The position numbers and the translations under genes are program-made. Positions 26,913 through 36,456 of a stretch of DNA of 64,000 nucleotides are shown here, piece after piece (the stretch's first letter is position 1; every line of letters begins with the position of its first letter). Below the pieces are notes generated by a model. It had not been told where the DNA came from, did not search any database, and worked only from the letters and a program-made list of their open reading frames with translations. Origin of the DNA: Virgibacillus indicus (GTDB lineage Bacteria > Bacillota > Bacilli > Bacillales > Amphibacillaceae). The stretch lies in contig NZ_NPMS01000007.1 of the NCBI RefSeq assembly GCF_002266285.1, positions 124,001 through 188,000 on the forward strand, written 5' to 3'.

Positions 26913-26928
26913 TACAGTTTAAACTGTA
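26913..26928. promoter_or_regulatory. Perfect 16-bp palindrome in the opuA regulatory region
   Basis: TACAGTTTAAACTGTA is its own reverse complement. It lies about 35 bases upstream of the opuA -35 box and about 125 bases from the regulator start. A related half-site AAAGTTTGAATTGTATG overlaps the promoter. Candidate operator for the GbsR-like repressor. Confidence 0.6.
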
Positions 26929-26963
26929 TGTAAATTATATACAAAAACAACGATATTTAAAGT

Positions 26964-26993
26964 TTGAATTGTATGTGCTAAAAGGTTTATAGT
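26964..26993 (+). promoter_or_regulatory. Candidate opuA promoter
   Basis: TTGAAT (26964-26969), 18-nt spacer, TATAGT (26988-26993). It leaves an untranslated leader of about 145 bases before opuAA. Confidence 0.6.
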
Positions 26994-27143
26994 ATTAAAG
27001 TAATGAGTGTTGTTCGGCTGGAACAGAAGTTTTGCAGCAATTAATAGATACATGCATGATGCACGGGATATATCTGGTTAAAAGGTTGCAAGACGAAATT
27101 CACGGTTCATTAACAAAAACAATATAAAGCAGAGGTGAAAGAT

Positions 27144-28343
27144 GTGCCGGTTATAGAAGCTAAAAATCTATCAAAGGTATTTGGTAAAAATCCAAAACAA
27201 GCTTTGAAGCTAATGGATAAAGGGTTATCCAAAGAGGCTATATTAAAAGAGGCTGGTAATACAGTTGGGGTTAACCGGGCTTCATTTTCAGTTGAAGCAG
27301 GAGAAATATTTGTAATTATGGGCTTATCGGGAAGTGGTAAGTCGACATTGGTGCGTTTGATCAACCGATTGATTGAACCTACGGAAGGCAGTATTTTCAT
27401 CGATGGCGAAGACCTTGCCAGAATGGATAAAAAGTCCCTTCGCAAAACGCGAAGAGAAAAACTTAGTATGGTATTCCAGAAATTCGCTCTATTTCCACAT
27501 CGCAGTATCTTAGAAAATGCGGAATTCGGGCTGGAAATTCAAAATATACCAAAGGAAGAACGCAAGGAAAAAGCGAAAAAGGCACTGGAGATGGTTGGTC
27601 TTGGAGGGTATATTCAACAAAAGCCAGGTCAATTATCCGGTGGTATGCAGCAGCGTGTTGGACTGGCACGTGCACTTGCCAATGATCCAGAAGTTCTGTT
27701 AATGGATGAGGCATTCTCAGCATTAGATCCTTTAATCAGAAAAGAAATGCAGGATGAGCTTATAGATTTACAGTCGTCCATGCAAAAAACAATTATCTTC
27801 ATTACACATGATTTAGATGAGGCATTGCGTCTGGGTGACCGGATAGCACTTATGAAGGATGGGTCCATTGTGCAAATTGGCACACCGGAAGAAATCCTTG
27901 TAAATCCTGCCAATGATTATGTTGAGAAATTTGTGGAAGATGTTGACAGATCCAAGGTTCTGACAGCACAGCATATTATGAAACGGCCGGAAACAGTCAA
28001 TATTGACAAACATGGCCCACGGGTAGCTCTTGAGCGGATGCGTGAGGAAGGCCTGTCAAGTATGTATGTGGTTGACAGCAAGAGGAATTTAAAAGGATAT
28101 ATTACTGCAGATGATGCTTCTGCTGCAAGAAAAGCAGAGATCAGCAACTTGGATGAAATATTGAAAAATGATATCCCAAGAGTAGATAAAGAGACTTCAA
28201 TGAATGATATTTTTAATATTATTCATGACTCACCAATTCCGGTTGCAGTTGTAGAAGATGGCAAACTGCTCGGTATCATTGTACGTGGTGCTGTTATTGC
28301 AGCACTTGCTGGAGATGGCGAGGTGAACATGGAAAATGCTTAA
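27144..28343 (+). CDS. opuAA: Glycine betaine ABC transporter ATPase OpuAA
   Basis: About 399 residues. Walker [10 protein letters not shown] near 60, signature [15 protein letters not shown] near 165, Walker [13 protein letters not shown], then two CBS domains in the last 120 residues ([12 protein letters not shown] and [22 protein letters not shown]). In OpuA-type systems the CBS pair is linked to ionic-strength or nucleotide sensing. The initial [16 protein letters not shown] is typical of the family. GAGGTGA selects GTG 27144; GTG 27135 is less likely. opuAB overlaps by eight bases. Confidence 0.93.
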   Translation: MPVIEAKNLSKVFGKNPKQALKLMDKGLSKEAILKEAGNTVGVNRASFSVEAGEIFVIMGLSGSGKSTLVRLINRLIEPTEGSIFIDGEDLARMDKKSLRKTRREKLSMVFQKFALFPHRSILENAEFGLEIQNIPKEERKEKAKKALEMVGLGGYIQQKPGQLSGGMQQRVGLARALANDPEVLLMDEAFSALDPLIRKEMQDELIDLQSSMQKTIIFITHDLDEALRLGDRIALMKDGSIVQIGTPEEILVNPANDYVEKFVEDVDRSKVLTAQHIMKRPETVNIDKHGPRVALERMREEGLSSMYVVDSKRNLKGYITADDASAARKAEISNLDEILKNDIPRVDKETSMNDIFNIIHDSPIPVAVVEDGKLLGIIVRGAVIAALAGDGEVNMENA

Positions 28344-29193
28344 TAAGATGCTTGATTTTATTCCGGAAATACCGATTGCTGAAGGAACTGAATGGTTTAC
28401 CGATTTGTTAAAAGAAAAATTTTCTATCCTGTTTGACCCAATAAAAGAACATCTGGGTAACTTTATGGAATTTATGTCTGAAGAAGTTCTAATGGCGATC
28501 CCGCCAATTATTTTTATCATTGTTATTGCATTACTTGCATTTTTTATAAGTGGTAAAAAATTAGGGCTGGCCGCATTTTCGATTGTAGGTCTTTGGCTGA
28601 TATATAATCAGGGTTATTGGGATCACCTGATGAATACAGTTACGCTAGTAATTATTGCGAGTGTTCTATCTGTTATTATTGGCGTTCCTATTGGAATACT
28701 AATGTCGAAGAGCAGAATTGCAGAGGCTATTATTACACCAATCCTCGACTTCATGCAGACAATGCCAGCATTTGTTTATTTGATTCCTGCCGTTGCATTT
28801 TTCGGTATTGGCATGGTTCCAGGTGTGTTTGCATCATTGATATTTGCAACACCACCGACAGTGCGTTTCACTAACCTGGGGATTCAGCAGGTTTCAAAAG
28901 AATTGGTGGAAGCATCTGATGCATTCGGAAGTACTGGAACTCAAAAACTGTTTAAGGTTGAACTGCCGATGGCTAAAGCCACTATCATGGCCGGGATTAA
29001 CCAAACAGTAATGCTGTCATTATCCATGGTAGTTATCGCATCGATGATCGGTGCACCGGGACTTGGACGTGAGGTTCTTTCCTCATTACAGCGTTCAAAT
29101 GTTGGAACAGGATTTGTTGCTGGTGTAGGTATCGTTATTTTAGCAATAATTATTGACCGCTTTACACAGACTATGAATAAGAAGAAAGACTAA
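28336..29193 (+). CDS. opuAB: Glycine betaine ABC transporter permease OpuAB
   Basis: 285 residues. Six or seven helices, with the binding-protein-dependent permease contact loop [23 protein letters not shown] at about 190-212 (the EAA motif). It forms the membrane channel of OpuA for importing glycine betaine under osmotic stress. The start overlaps opuAA. A 137-base gap follows before opuAC. Confidence 0.93.
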   Translation: MLNKMLDFIPEIPIAEGTEWFTDLLKEKFSILFDPIKEHLGNFMEFMSEEVLMAIPPIIFIIVIALLAFFISGKKLGLAAFSIVGLWLIYNQGYWDHLMNTVTLVIIASVLSVIIGVPIGILMSKSRIAEAIITPILDFMQTMPAFVYLIPAVAFFGIGMVPGVFASLIFATPPTVRFTNLGIQQVSKELVEASDAFGSTGTQKLFKVELPMAKATIMAGINQTVMLSLSMVVIASMIGAPGLGREVLSSLQRSNVGTGFVAGVGIVILAIIIDRFTQTMNKKKD

Positions 29194-29330
29194 ATGAATT
29201 GCTGGTATCTTTTCTTCACGAAAAGCAACGGTGTCTGAGCCTGGGGTTAATTCCTCTTGTACACGCCACTAGGTTTTCGGATGAGAAGTTTCCATATATA
29301 AAATATTTTAAAAAGGGGAGTTTTATAGTT

Positions 29331-30245
29331 ATGTTTAAACTTAACTGGAAACGTCTGGGTATTGCAGCCGGACTTTCATTATCATTATTCGCAGCAGGTT
29401 GTGGATCAGATGAAGAAGAAGCAACTGATAACGGATCAAACGGAGGATCCGATGATGCAACTACAGAAGAAGCAAAAGAAATTGAGTTATCTTATGTAGA
29501 ATGGGATTCTGAAATTGCATCTACAAATGTAATCGGGAAGGTTTTAGAAGATCAAGGTTTTGATGTAACCTTAACACCGCTTGATAATGCTGTTATGTGG
29601 GAAGCAGTAGCAACTGGGGAAGCAGATGGAATGGTTGCAGCATGGCTGCCGGCAACACACGGAACACAGTTTGAAGAATATGGAGATCAAATGGTTGATC
29701 TTGGAGAAAACCTGTCAGGAGCAAAAATTGGATTAGTTGTACCATCTTATATGGATGTTGATTCAATTGCAGATTTAGACGCACAGGCTGACCAGAAAGT
29801 AACCGGTATTGAACCAGGTGCTGGTGTTGTAGCTGCAAGTGAGCAAGCCCTTGAAGATTACGACAATCTGGAAGGATGGGAAGTTCAAACTTCTTCCAGT
29901 GGTGCAATGGCAACAGCATTAGGTGAAGCATATGAAAATGAAGAAGATATTGTTGTAACTGGTTGGACTCCACACTGGAAATTCGCTGAGTATGACCTTA
30001 AATACCTAGAAGATCCAGAAGGTTCATTTGGTGAAGAAGAAATTATTAGTACAATGGTCCGTGAAGGATTGGAAGAAGATATGCCAAATGCATATAAAAT
30101 ATTAGACCAATTCAACTGGACAACAGAGGACATGGAAACCGTTATGCTTGAAATCTATAATGGTACATCACCAGAAGATGCAGCTGCTGCATGGGTAGAA
30201 GAGAATCAAGAGAAAGTATCTGAATGGACTGAAGGCGTAGAATAA
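29331..30245 (+). CDS. opuAC: Glycine betaine-binding lipoprotein OpuAC
   Basis: 304 residues. Lipoprotein signal GIAAGLSLSLFAAGC with the lipid-attached Cys near 23, then an acidic linker. The mature part is a periplasmic-type binding protein: YVEWDSEIASTNVIGKVLED, AWLPATHGTQF and WTPHWKFAEYDLKYLEDP, containing Trp residues of the aromatic betaine cage. It captures betaine outside the membrane and hands it to OpuAB. AAGGGGAG precedes ATG 29331; the longer upstream frame is non-coding. Confidence 0.95.
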   Translation: MFKLNWKRLGIAAGLSLSLFAAGCGSDEEEATDNGSNGGSDDATTEEAKEIELSYVEWDSEIASTNVIGKVLEDQGFDVTLTPLDNAVMWEAVATGEADGMVAAWLPATHGTQFEEYGDQMVDLGENLSGAKIGLVVPSYMDVDSIADLDAQADQKVTGIEPGAGVVAASEQALEDYDNLEGWEVQTSSSGAMATALGEAYENEEDIVVTGWTPHWKFAEYDLKYLEDPEGSFGEEEIISTMVREGLEEDMPNAYKILDQFNWTTEDMETVMLEIYNGTSPEDAAAAWVEENQEKVSEWTEGVE

Positions 30246-30250
30246 GTTAA

Positions 30251-30292
30251 TAAAACCAGGCTATCGATTTGATAGCCTGGTTTTATTTTTTA
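30251..30292 (+). terminator. opuA operon terminator
   Basis: AAAACCAGGCTATC and GATAGCCTGGTTTT form a 14-bp perfect stem followed by a T run. Confidence 0.95.
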
Positions 30293-30423
30293 AAAATTCC
30301 TTAAAAATACATACCGTAACAAATCGCATGTGTTAGCAGTATTCTAATACCGATGAACGACTGAACGCGGAAAAAGAAGCATCATTTAGTCTCAGCGGAT
30401 TAGTATCTTTCTTAATTATATCA

Positions 30424-30476
30424 ACAAAAATAGCATACTAATCACTATGTGATTTGGTATGCTATATAACTTTTTA
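30424..30476 (-). terminator. yhaH terminator
   Basis: TAGCATAC (30431-30438) and GTATGCTA (30457-30464) flank a loop; on the minus strand the right arm is followed by TTTTTGTTG. Confidence 0.7.
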
Positions 30477-30477
30477 T

Positions 30478-30837
30478 TTATTGTTTTTTTACTTTTTCCT
30501 CGAGGTCTTTTAAACTGGATTCTATCTGTTCTAAATATTGATGGATGTTTTCCTGATGGGGCTCGACAGTCTCTTTCCATTCCTTCACGGATTTTTTCAT
30601 TTCCTGTGTAAGTTCTTTGATTAATGCTGCACCTTCTTTTGAAGTCTCTGTAATTTGTTCCTTAAGGCGTAAACCATCCTGTTTTAGGTTGGCAATCATC
30701 TCTTTCCATTCCATGCCCTGATCTTTAACACGACCGCGTAAATCTCTTCCTGAGGCAGGGGTGCTCAGTAATGTTGCGGCAGCACTGACAGCGCCTCCCA
30801 CCATGATTCCAAGTAATAATGACCTTCCTTTTGACAT
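30478..30837 (-). CDS. yhaH: YtxH-domain protein YhaH
   Basis: 119 residues. A hydrophobic N-terminus (SLLLGIMVGGAVSAAATLL) with STPASGRDLR, the YtxH domain signature, is followed by a long charged coiled coil. Members are general-stress proteins in Bacillus. B. subtilis YhaH has the same length and neighbourhood. AAAGGAGCG precedes the ATG. Confidence 0.85.
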   Translation of the reverse strand: MSKGRSLLLGIMVGGAVSAAATLLSTPASGRDLRGRVKDQGMEWKEMIANLKQDGLRLKEQITETSKEGAALIKELTQEMKKSVKEWKETVEPHQENIHQYLEQIESSLKDLEEKVKKQ

Positions 30838-30934
30838 AATCCAATACGCTCCTTTCAGCTCTTCTTATATCTTTTCCACTTTTTGAATGACTATCAAACC
30901 TGTTTCTGCAAATCATATGTATGTATTACTTTTA

Positions 30935-30972
30935 AAAAATCCTCTGACATACATTTGCCAGAGGATTTTTTA
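30935..30972. terminator. Terminator after trpP
   Basis: AAAAATCCTCTG pairs with CCAGAGGATTTTT; T run on both strands. It ends trpP on the minus strand. Confidence 0.9.
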
Positions 30973-30985
30973 AAATAAATCTTCA

Positions 30986-31507
30986 TTAAGATACTGTAAT
31001 TGGCTGGGATCTTTTTAAAATCCGCTGAACTACCGGATAGACAATTACCATTATCACTGTATTTAATACTGCGGCAGGCAGGACAGCCAATGTAAACATG
31101 GAAATAAATCCGCCTTCCATTAAACCGATGATAAATAGTGCAACACTTAAAAAGATGGAACCGCTGATGATTGTTCCGATAAACGTAAGTACAGGAACAC
31201 TGATAGTATCCTTCACTTTATTTCCAACTGTAAGAAGCAATGCAAGGAACACCAATGCTGTAACTGGTTTATCAATAAGGTTTGCAATTTGTCCTCCCGG
31301 AGCAGAGGTCGTCAATGCCGAAATCACACCTGTTGCGATTGCCAAAAGTGCTACATACTTAAATTTAGGAAATAGAAGAATACCTAAAAACATCATGGAC
31401 AACAGCATATCTGGCTTAACCCCAAAAATTACCGGTGGAACAACAGCGTGCAATACTGCACCAATCCCTACTAGCAGTGACAAAATAACTAAAATTCTTG
31501 TATTCAT
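30986..31507 (-). CDS. trpP: Tryptophan transporter TrpP
   Basis: 173 residues, five or six helices, matching B. subtilis TrpP (YhaG) in length, neighbourhood (next to hit) and opening MNTRILVILSLLVGIGAVLH. It imports tryptophan. The ribosome site is embedded in closely spaced GAG/UAG triplets, the target of the TRAP protein, so translation should be shut off when tryptophan is abundant. The regulator gene mtrB is not in the window. Confidence 0.92.
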   Translation of the reverse strand: MNTRILVILSLLVGIGAVLHAVVPPVIFGVKPDMLLSMMFLGILLFPKFKYVALLAIATGVISALTTSAPGGQIANLIDKPVTALVFLALLLTVGNKVKDTISVPVLTFIGTIISGSIFLSVALFIIGLMEGGFISMFTLAVLPAAVLNTVIMVIVYPVVQRILKRSQPITVS

Positions 31508-31513
31508 TTGTAA

Positions 31514-31536
31514 CTCTCCTCTTCTCAGCTATACTC
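31514..31536 (-). promoter_or_regulatory. TRAP-binding triplet repeats over the trpP ribosome site
   Basis: Read on the minus strand: GAG-ta-TAG-ct-GAG-aa-GAG-ga-GAG, five triplets with exactly two-base spacers. The last two contain the GAGGAGAG ribosome site seven bases before the ATG. Two AAG triplets continue the phase upstream (to 31546). TRAP prefers (G/U)AG with two-base spacing. Confidence 0.85.
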
Positions 31537-31637
31537 AGCTTTTCTTTTATTTCCCAGCTGTACACTCGTTGTCAGCTGCGGAAACTTATTTTAAAGTATA
31601 TCAGATTTCGTACTAAATAAAAAGTACTAATTTTCAG

Positions 31638-32066
31638 CTATTTCAGGGTTTCGCTGATTTCTTTAGCAATTTGCTGTAAGTCTTGCGATGTATAATCATC
31701 TGCATGAACAGTCCAGTTGGATGAATACCCATCACCATCACCGTATCTTGGTATGATATGGATGTGTAAATGGAATACGGACTGATCGGCAGGTTCCTCA
31801 TTATTGTTTAAAAGATTCATGCCAATCGGATTGTATGTATCTTTTATCGCATTTGCGATTTGTGGTACACGTGCAAATAGTTCTTTTGCAACTTCCGGAG
31901 GTGTTTCATAAATATTTTTGGTATGTGTTTTTGGAATCACCAGTGTATGTCCTTTTGTTACCTGACTAATGTCCAAAAAAGCATAAACCTTATCATCCTC
32001 ATATACTTTTGCAGAAGGTATTTCCCCATCAATAATCTTACAAAAAATGCAATCCTCATGACTCAT
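31638..32066 (-). CDS. hit: HIT-family hydrolase
   Basis: 142 residues. N-terminal CIFCKIIDGEIPS carries part of a zinc-type Cys pair; the histidine triad HLHIHIIPR lies near residue 98. HIT proteins hydrolyse nucleotide phosphoramidates or dinucleotides. The same gene lies next to ecsA in B. subtilis. AAGGAGTGGTG supports ATG 32066; GTG 32078 in frame is too close. No strong terminator seen downstream. Confidence 0.92.
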   Translation of the reverse strand: MSHEDCIFCKIIDGEIPSAKVYEDDKVYAFLDISQVTKGHTLVIPKTHTKNIYETPPEVAKELFARVPQIANAIKDTYNPIGMNLLNNNEEPADQSVFHLHIHIIPRYGDGDGYSSNWTVHADDYTSQDLQQIAKEISETLK

Positions 32067-32354
32067 TGAAATCACCACTCCTTAGCTTGTATTGTTATTA
32101 ATTGTATATAGGAATGGGGGGTATGTAAAGCATTCCGTGTTAAATATGCGGAAAAGTAGAAACAGGCTTAGCCCGGGTGGGCCAGCCTGCTTTAAGAAGA
32201 GCGGGAGTTGATTAGTTTTCTAATGTGGGGACTGTTAGATCAATTAGTTAAATAGTATTTAGCTACCTAACATTTTGATTTACAAAAACCTTTTTGTCAG
32301 CACCTCAAGTTTCCTTGAGATGGATTCAGGCAAAAGGGTTTTATTCATTAGATT
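32067..32354. other. Start of the gene-free hit-ecsA interval; GC-rich hairpin
   Basis: No gene seen. CAGGCT (32163-32168) pairs with AGCCTG (32184-32189), and GCCC inside pairs with GGGC; no T run follows. This is the first part of a roughly 1.2-kb gap that continues with the repeats described next. Confidence 0.5.
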
Positions 32355-32490
32355 ACCGTTCACTAACACCTCATTTTGTGTTTAATCTACAAAATCAGAT
32401 TAGATATCGATCACTAACACCTCATTTTGTGTGTAATACACGAAATTCCAGTAGCTATTCGATCGCTAACACCTCATTTGTTCTACACGA
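32355..32490. repeat. Three-unit repeat with 51-52 bp period
   Basis: CTAACACCTCATTTTGTG recurs with the shared CTAAC at 32363, 32414 and 32466, steps of 51 and 52 bases; the third copy is shortened. TTCAC/GATCAC/GATCGC precede the units. An open frame runs through it (32294-32503) but reflects the repeat, not a gene. Confidence 0.75.
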
Positions 32491-32621
32491 AATTGCACTG
32501 TAGTGATACAACCCCGCTCTTCAATAACTAGTATGTGAAGGAAATCAGCATTTATACACTTAATTTTATTTTTATTTGGTAGTTGTTATGTAACCCTTCA
32601 CAGTTGATGGAAAAGGCGACG

Positions 32622-33178
32622 TAAAATCAGCGATGATAATTCCATCTGCCGCTCAGGAAATCTAACCACACTTCCACCATCATATCAGCCATCACTCTCT
32701 AGCTACTTATTTCTGGTTGTTTGGACATAGAGAGGTGCTCTATGTGACCGGTGGCAACTTGTTTCAGGCTATTTGGGCTTAGAGAGGTGCTCTATGTGAC
32801 CGGTGGCAACTTGTTTCAGGCTATTTGGGTATAGAGAGACGCTCTATGTGACCGGTAGCAACTTGTTTCAGGCTATTTGGGCTTAGAGAGGTGCTCTATG
32901 TGACCGGTGGATAATTATTTCAGGCTATTTGGGCTCAGAGAGACGCTCTATGTGACCGGTAGCAACTTGTTTCAGGCTATTTGGGCTCAGAGAGACGCTC
33001 TATGTGACCGGTAGCAACTTGTTTCAGGCTATTTGGGCATAGAGAGGTGCTCTATATGACCGGTAGCTATTGTTTTCGAGCTGTTGGGCTCAGAGAAGTA
33101 TTCCAAATCCTGATAATCCCGTTCAACCCGCGAAACATCCGTCCGAGGTTGAAAACAACAGAGCAGTTATGTCGCAGT
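32622..33178. repeat. Large intergenic element, copy 1, with seven 52-bp units
   Basis: The array core GCTCTATGTGACC recurs with its first base at 32737, 32789, 32841, 32893, 32945, 32997 and 33049, exactly 52 bp apart. Each unit carries a small dyad (ATAGAG or CAGAG ... CTCTAT). Left flank: AAAATCAGCGATGATAATTC. Right flank: ACCCGCGAAACATCCGTCCG. The same flanks and array occur at 36604-37127 in the same orientation. No reading frame or cas gene. Confidence 0.95.
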
Positions 33179-33301
33179 TGCGCGCTTTAGAATACAGTTA
33201 AAATAAATAATTATACTTTATGTGGAATGCACACTTTGCTTTGGCATACGTTTGAATAAGTGGTAAAATTTTAGTAAGTGATGGTACGAGGAGGAAACGG
33301 T

Positions 33302-34048
33302 GTGGAATCATTGTTGCATATAGAAAATCTTCATGGCGGATATACCCATAAAAATGTTTTGCATGGTATTTCATTTGATGTATATCCTAAGGAAATTGTA
33401 GGATTGATTGGGCTCAACGGAGCAGGGAAGAGTACGACCATTAAGCATATTATTGGTTTAATGCAAGCAAAAAAAGGCTCTGTGTCTGTTAACGGAAAAA
33501 CGTTTAAGGAAAATTCCTCATCCTATAGGAATCAAATGGCATACATCCCGGAAATGCCGATATTATATGATGAATTAACACTTTATGAACATCTTCGTTT
33601 AACTGCAATGGCCTATGATATTTCTGAAGATGTTTTTGAAAAAAGACTGCATCCGCTGCTGAAGGCATTTCGCATGGAGAAAAAGCTGAAATGGTTTCCG
33701 GTACATTTTTCAAAGGGGATGCGGCAAAAGGTTATGATTATGTGCGCATTTTTAATTGAGCCTCCGCTTTATATTGTGGACGAGCCTTTCGTCGGTCTTG
33801 ACCCATTGGGAATTCAATCCTATTTGAAGCTAATGGATGAAATGAAAAATAATGGGTCAGGAGTATTAATGTCTACACATATTCTGGCAACTGCAGAACG
33901 ATATTGTGACCGCTTTGTTATTTTGCATGATGGAACCATCCGTGCAATTGGCACACTGGATGAGCTTCGTGAAAGCTTTAATATGCCTGAAGCCACATTG
34001 GATGATCTATATGTGCAACTGACAAAGGAAGAAGATAGCCATGTTTAA
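33302..34048 (+). CDS. ecsA: ABC transporter ATPase EcsA
   Basis: 248 residues, as in B. subtilis EcsA (247). Walker A GLNGAGKST near 37, signature FSKGMRQKVMIMCAF near 135, Walker B LYIVDEPFVGLDP. It energises EcsB; loss in B. subtilis impairs secretion, competence and intramembrane proteolysis by RasP. GAGGAGG selects GTG 33302; the ATG and GTG a few codons upstream are less likely. It overlaps ecsB by eight bases. Confidence 0.93.
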   Translation: MESLLHIENLHGGYTHKNVLHGISFDVYPKEIVGLIGLNGAGKSTTIKHIIGLMQAKKGSVSVNGKTFKENSSSYRNQMAYIPEMPILYDELTLYEHLRLTAMAYDISEDVFEKRLHPLLKAFRMEKKLKWFPVHFSKGMRQKVMIMCAFLIEPPLYIVDEPFVGLDPLGIQSYLKLMDEMKNNGSGVLMSTHILATAERYCDRFVILHDGTIRAIGTLDELRESFNMPEATLDDLYVQLTKEEDSHV

Positions 34049-35252
34049 TTCACATGAATTTTTTAAAAAGCGTTTCTCTGCCCATTTAAAAGAGATGAAT
34101 CGTTATCTTCGCTATGTTCTTACTGGTCATACAGCGATTGTCCTGCTGTTCTTTATCGCAGCATTAGCCTACTATTACCAGCAATGGCTGGCAGACTTGC
34201 CGAAAAATTTTCCTGCAGCTCTTATAATTGGGGCTGGACTTGGTTTAGTTGCGTCTTACAGTCCGATTAGAACTTTATTAAAAGAACCGGATTTGGTTTT
34301 TTTAATTACTGCTGAAAATAAAATGAATGCTTATTTTCGCAATGCGATTATCTATAGCTTTGTGATTCAATTATATATCGTGCTTCTTGTTGCAGCAGTC
34401 TTTGGTCCAATGTATTTTGCAGCATTTCCTGATCGTGATGGAAGTCTTTATTTACTGACTATCGCTGTCGTTCTCATTTTTAAAATATGGAATCTGCTCG
34501 CTAACTGGTGGATGCTGAAAGTAAGAGAGCCTGGGATCCGAAGAACAGATACTGCTGTACGTACTTTGTTAAGCATCGCTGTTTTTTATTTTATCGTTGA
34601 TGGAAATATGCTCATGGCCGGGATAACAACCACTTTGTTCGTTTTTGTTTATTTTTATGATTTTAGTCTTTCCAGAAAACAGCCAGGCATTGTCTGGGAC
34701 CTGCTGGTAGAAAAAGATCAGAGCAGAATGCATACCTTTTACCGGTTCGCCAATATGTTTGCAGATGTTCCTCATATTAAAAATCGCATTAGAAGACGGG
34801 GATGGCTGGTATCACTCGTAAGTAATGTTCCTTTTGCAAAAAAACATACATATGAATATTTATACCGGATTACGTTTGTACGAAGCGGTGATTATTTGGG
34901 GATGTACATTCGATTGATACTAATCGGAGGCATAGCTATTTACTACGTTCCAAATTTATGGATGAAAATCATCTTTGCAATTCTTTTTCTTTATTTAAGC
35001 TGTTTCCAGATGATGACATTATACCAGCATCATCGAACAGTCATGTGGCTTGATCTTTATCCGGTAGATATAAGCATTCGCAGGAAAGCTCTGACAAAGC
35101 TATTGTTCCAGTTAACGCTCGTGCAGACAATCCTGTTTTCACTTCTTTTCTTAGTGATGCAGGTATACCTGGGATTTATAGTTGCACTTGCAGGAGGGGT
35201 CCTGTTCAATTACCTGTTTATTAATGGATATGTCAAAAAGAAAATTGCTTAA
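34041..35252 (+). CDS. ecsB: ABC transporter permease EcsB
   Basis: 403 residues with eight or nine hydrophobic helices and a positively charged central loop, as in B. subtilis EcsB (408). It is the membrane partner of EcsA. AAAGGAAG inside the end of ecsA is the ribosome site. The third gene of the B. subtilis operon, ecsC, is absent here: a terminator follows directly. Confidence 0.92.
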   Translation: MFNSHEFFKKRFSAHLKEMNRYLRYVLTGHTAIVLLFFIAALAYYYQQWLADLPKNFPAALIIGAGLGLVASYSPIRTLLKEPDLVFLITAENKMNAYFRNAIIYSFVIQLYIVLLVAAVFGPMYFAAFPDRDGSLYLLTIAVVLIFKIWNLLANWWMLKVREPGIRRTDTAVRTLLSIAVFYFIVDGNMLMAGITTTLFVFVYFYDFSLSRKQPGIVWDLLVEKDQSRMHTFYRFANMFADVPHIKNRIRRRGWLVSLVSNVPFAKKHTYEYLYRITFVRSGDYLGMYIRLILIGGIAIYYVPNLWMKIIFAILFLYLSCFQMMTLYQHHRTVMWLDLYPVDISIRRKALTKLLFQLTLVQTILFSLLFLVMQVYLGFIVALAGGVLFNYLFINGYVKKKIA

Positions 35253-35254
35253 AA

Positions 35255-35281
35255 GATCCTGCAGGCAGAACCTGCAGGATT
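35255..35281. terminator. Bidirectional terminator between ecsB and yhaA
   Basis: ATCCTGCAGG pairs with CCTGCAGGAT around CAGAA, with A and T runs at the sides. Confidence 0.85.
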
Positions 35282-35286
35282 TGACT

Positions 35287-36456
35287 TTATTTGTTCTGAT
35301 ACGCAAAATATGCCTCAATTAAGGTTTTTGCAGCAATTGGCAATGCACGTTCATCAATATCAAATTTCGGATGATGATGCGGGTAAGGATTGCCTTCCTT
35401 ATTGGCACCGGTGAAGAAATATGCTCCAGGTTTTTTCAGCATATAGTATGCAAAATCTTCTCCGCCCATAACCGGAATTACCTCTTCGCGTTTGGTAATG
35501 CCCTCTACATTTTTTCCTGCTTCAAGGACAAGCTCTGCCTCTTCTTTATGGTTAACCAGTGGGGGATAGCCTTTAAAATAGTTAAATGTAAAGTCCCCAT
35601 CATTTGCTGTACAAATACCCTTAATTATTTTTTCCATTTCTGAAATTACTTTTTCCTGAATATCCGGATTAAGATAGCGGACAGTCCCAATTAATTTAGC
35701 TGTATCAGCAATGACATTAAAGGTTTTTCCTGCTTCAAATACGCCGACAGTAACGACTGCTGTTTCAAGTGGATCCAGACGTCTGCTTACAATCTTCTGA
35801 AGCCCTGAAACAACTTCAGCACCGATGACAAGCGCATCCTTTGTTTCATGTGGATAAGCCCCGTGTCCTCCTTGGCCTTGAATATTGATTTCAAAGCGGT
35901 CTGCACCTGCCATGAAGACATCTTTAGAGGTCTGCAATACTCCAACAGGGGTTGTAGCCCATAAATGGGTCCCAAAAACAGCATCAACATGGTCAATAGC
36001 TCCTGACTCGACTATGGGTTTTGCTCCACCAGGGGAATATTCTTCGGCATGCTGGTGCAGGAATTCGATGGTCCCAGGCAATTCCTGCTGATATTCCTTC
36101 ATTACTTTTGCAAGTGTGAGCAATGTCGATGTATGGCCATCATGTCCACAGGCATGCATCACTCCATCGACTTTAGATTTATAAGGAACATCCTTTTCAT
36201 CTTGAATTGGCAGTGCATCAAAATCAGCCCTCAGTGCGACTGTTTTCCCTGGCTTGCCACCTTTTAGTGTTGCGATTACACCATTTCCACCTACCTTTGT
36301 TTTACAAGGAATCCCTAATTTTTCATAAAAATCAGCAATGTATTTTGCGGTTTTGTATTCCTTGAAGGAAACCTCGGGGTATTGATGCAGGAATCTGCGG
36401 ATTTCTACCATCTCGGGGTATAGATTATCAATTGATTTATGTATATGCTTTAGCAA
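35287..36456 (-). CDS. yhaA: M20-family amidohydrolase YhaA
   Basis: 389 residues. The M20/HipO-type peptidase and amidohydrolase fold: ADFDALPI near 79, HACGHDGHTS near 103 (metal ligands), HAEEYSPGGA near 136, GGHGAYPHET in the dimerisation domain, and MGGEDFAYY near 332. Such enzymes release an acyl group from N-acyl amino acids or amides; the substrate here is unknown. The start is TTG 36456, eight bases after AGGAGG. Same place as yhaA near ecs in B. subtilis. Confidence 0.88.
   Translation of the reverse strand: MLKHIHKSIDNLYPEMVEIRRFLHQYPEVSFKEYKTAKYIADFYEKLGIPCKTKVGGNGVIATLKGGKPGKTVALRADFDALPIQDEKDVPYKSKVDGVMHACGHDGHTSTLLTLAKVMKEYQQELPGTIEFLHQHAEEYSPGGAKPIVESGAIDHVDAVFGTHLWATTPVGVLQTSKDVFMAGADRFEINIQGQGGHGAYPHETKDALVIGAEVVSGLQKIVSRRLDPLETAVVTVGVFEAGKTFNVIADTAKLIGTVRYLNPDIQEKVISEMEKIIKGICTANDGDFTFNYFKGYPPLVNHKEEAELVLEAGKNVEGITKREEVIPVMGGEDFAYYMLKKPGAYFFTGANKEGNPYPHHHPKFDIDERALPIAAKTLIEAYFAYQNK

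Noticed and set aside
27463..27723. Minus-strand frame inside opuAA
   Set aside because: Shadow of a well-supported gene with no start signals.
32294..32503. 69-residue frame
   Set aside because: It reads the 51-52 bp repeat and has no ribosome site or family likeness.
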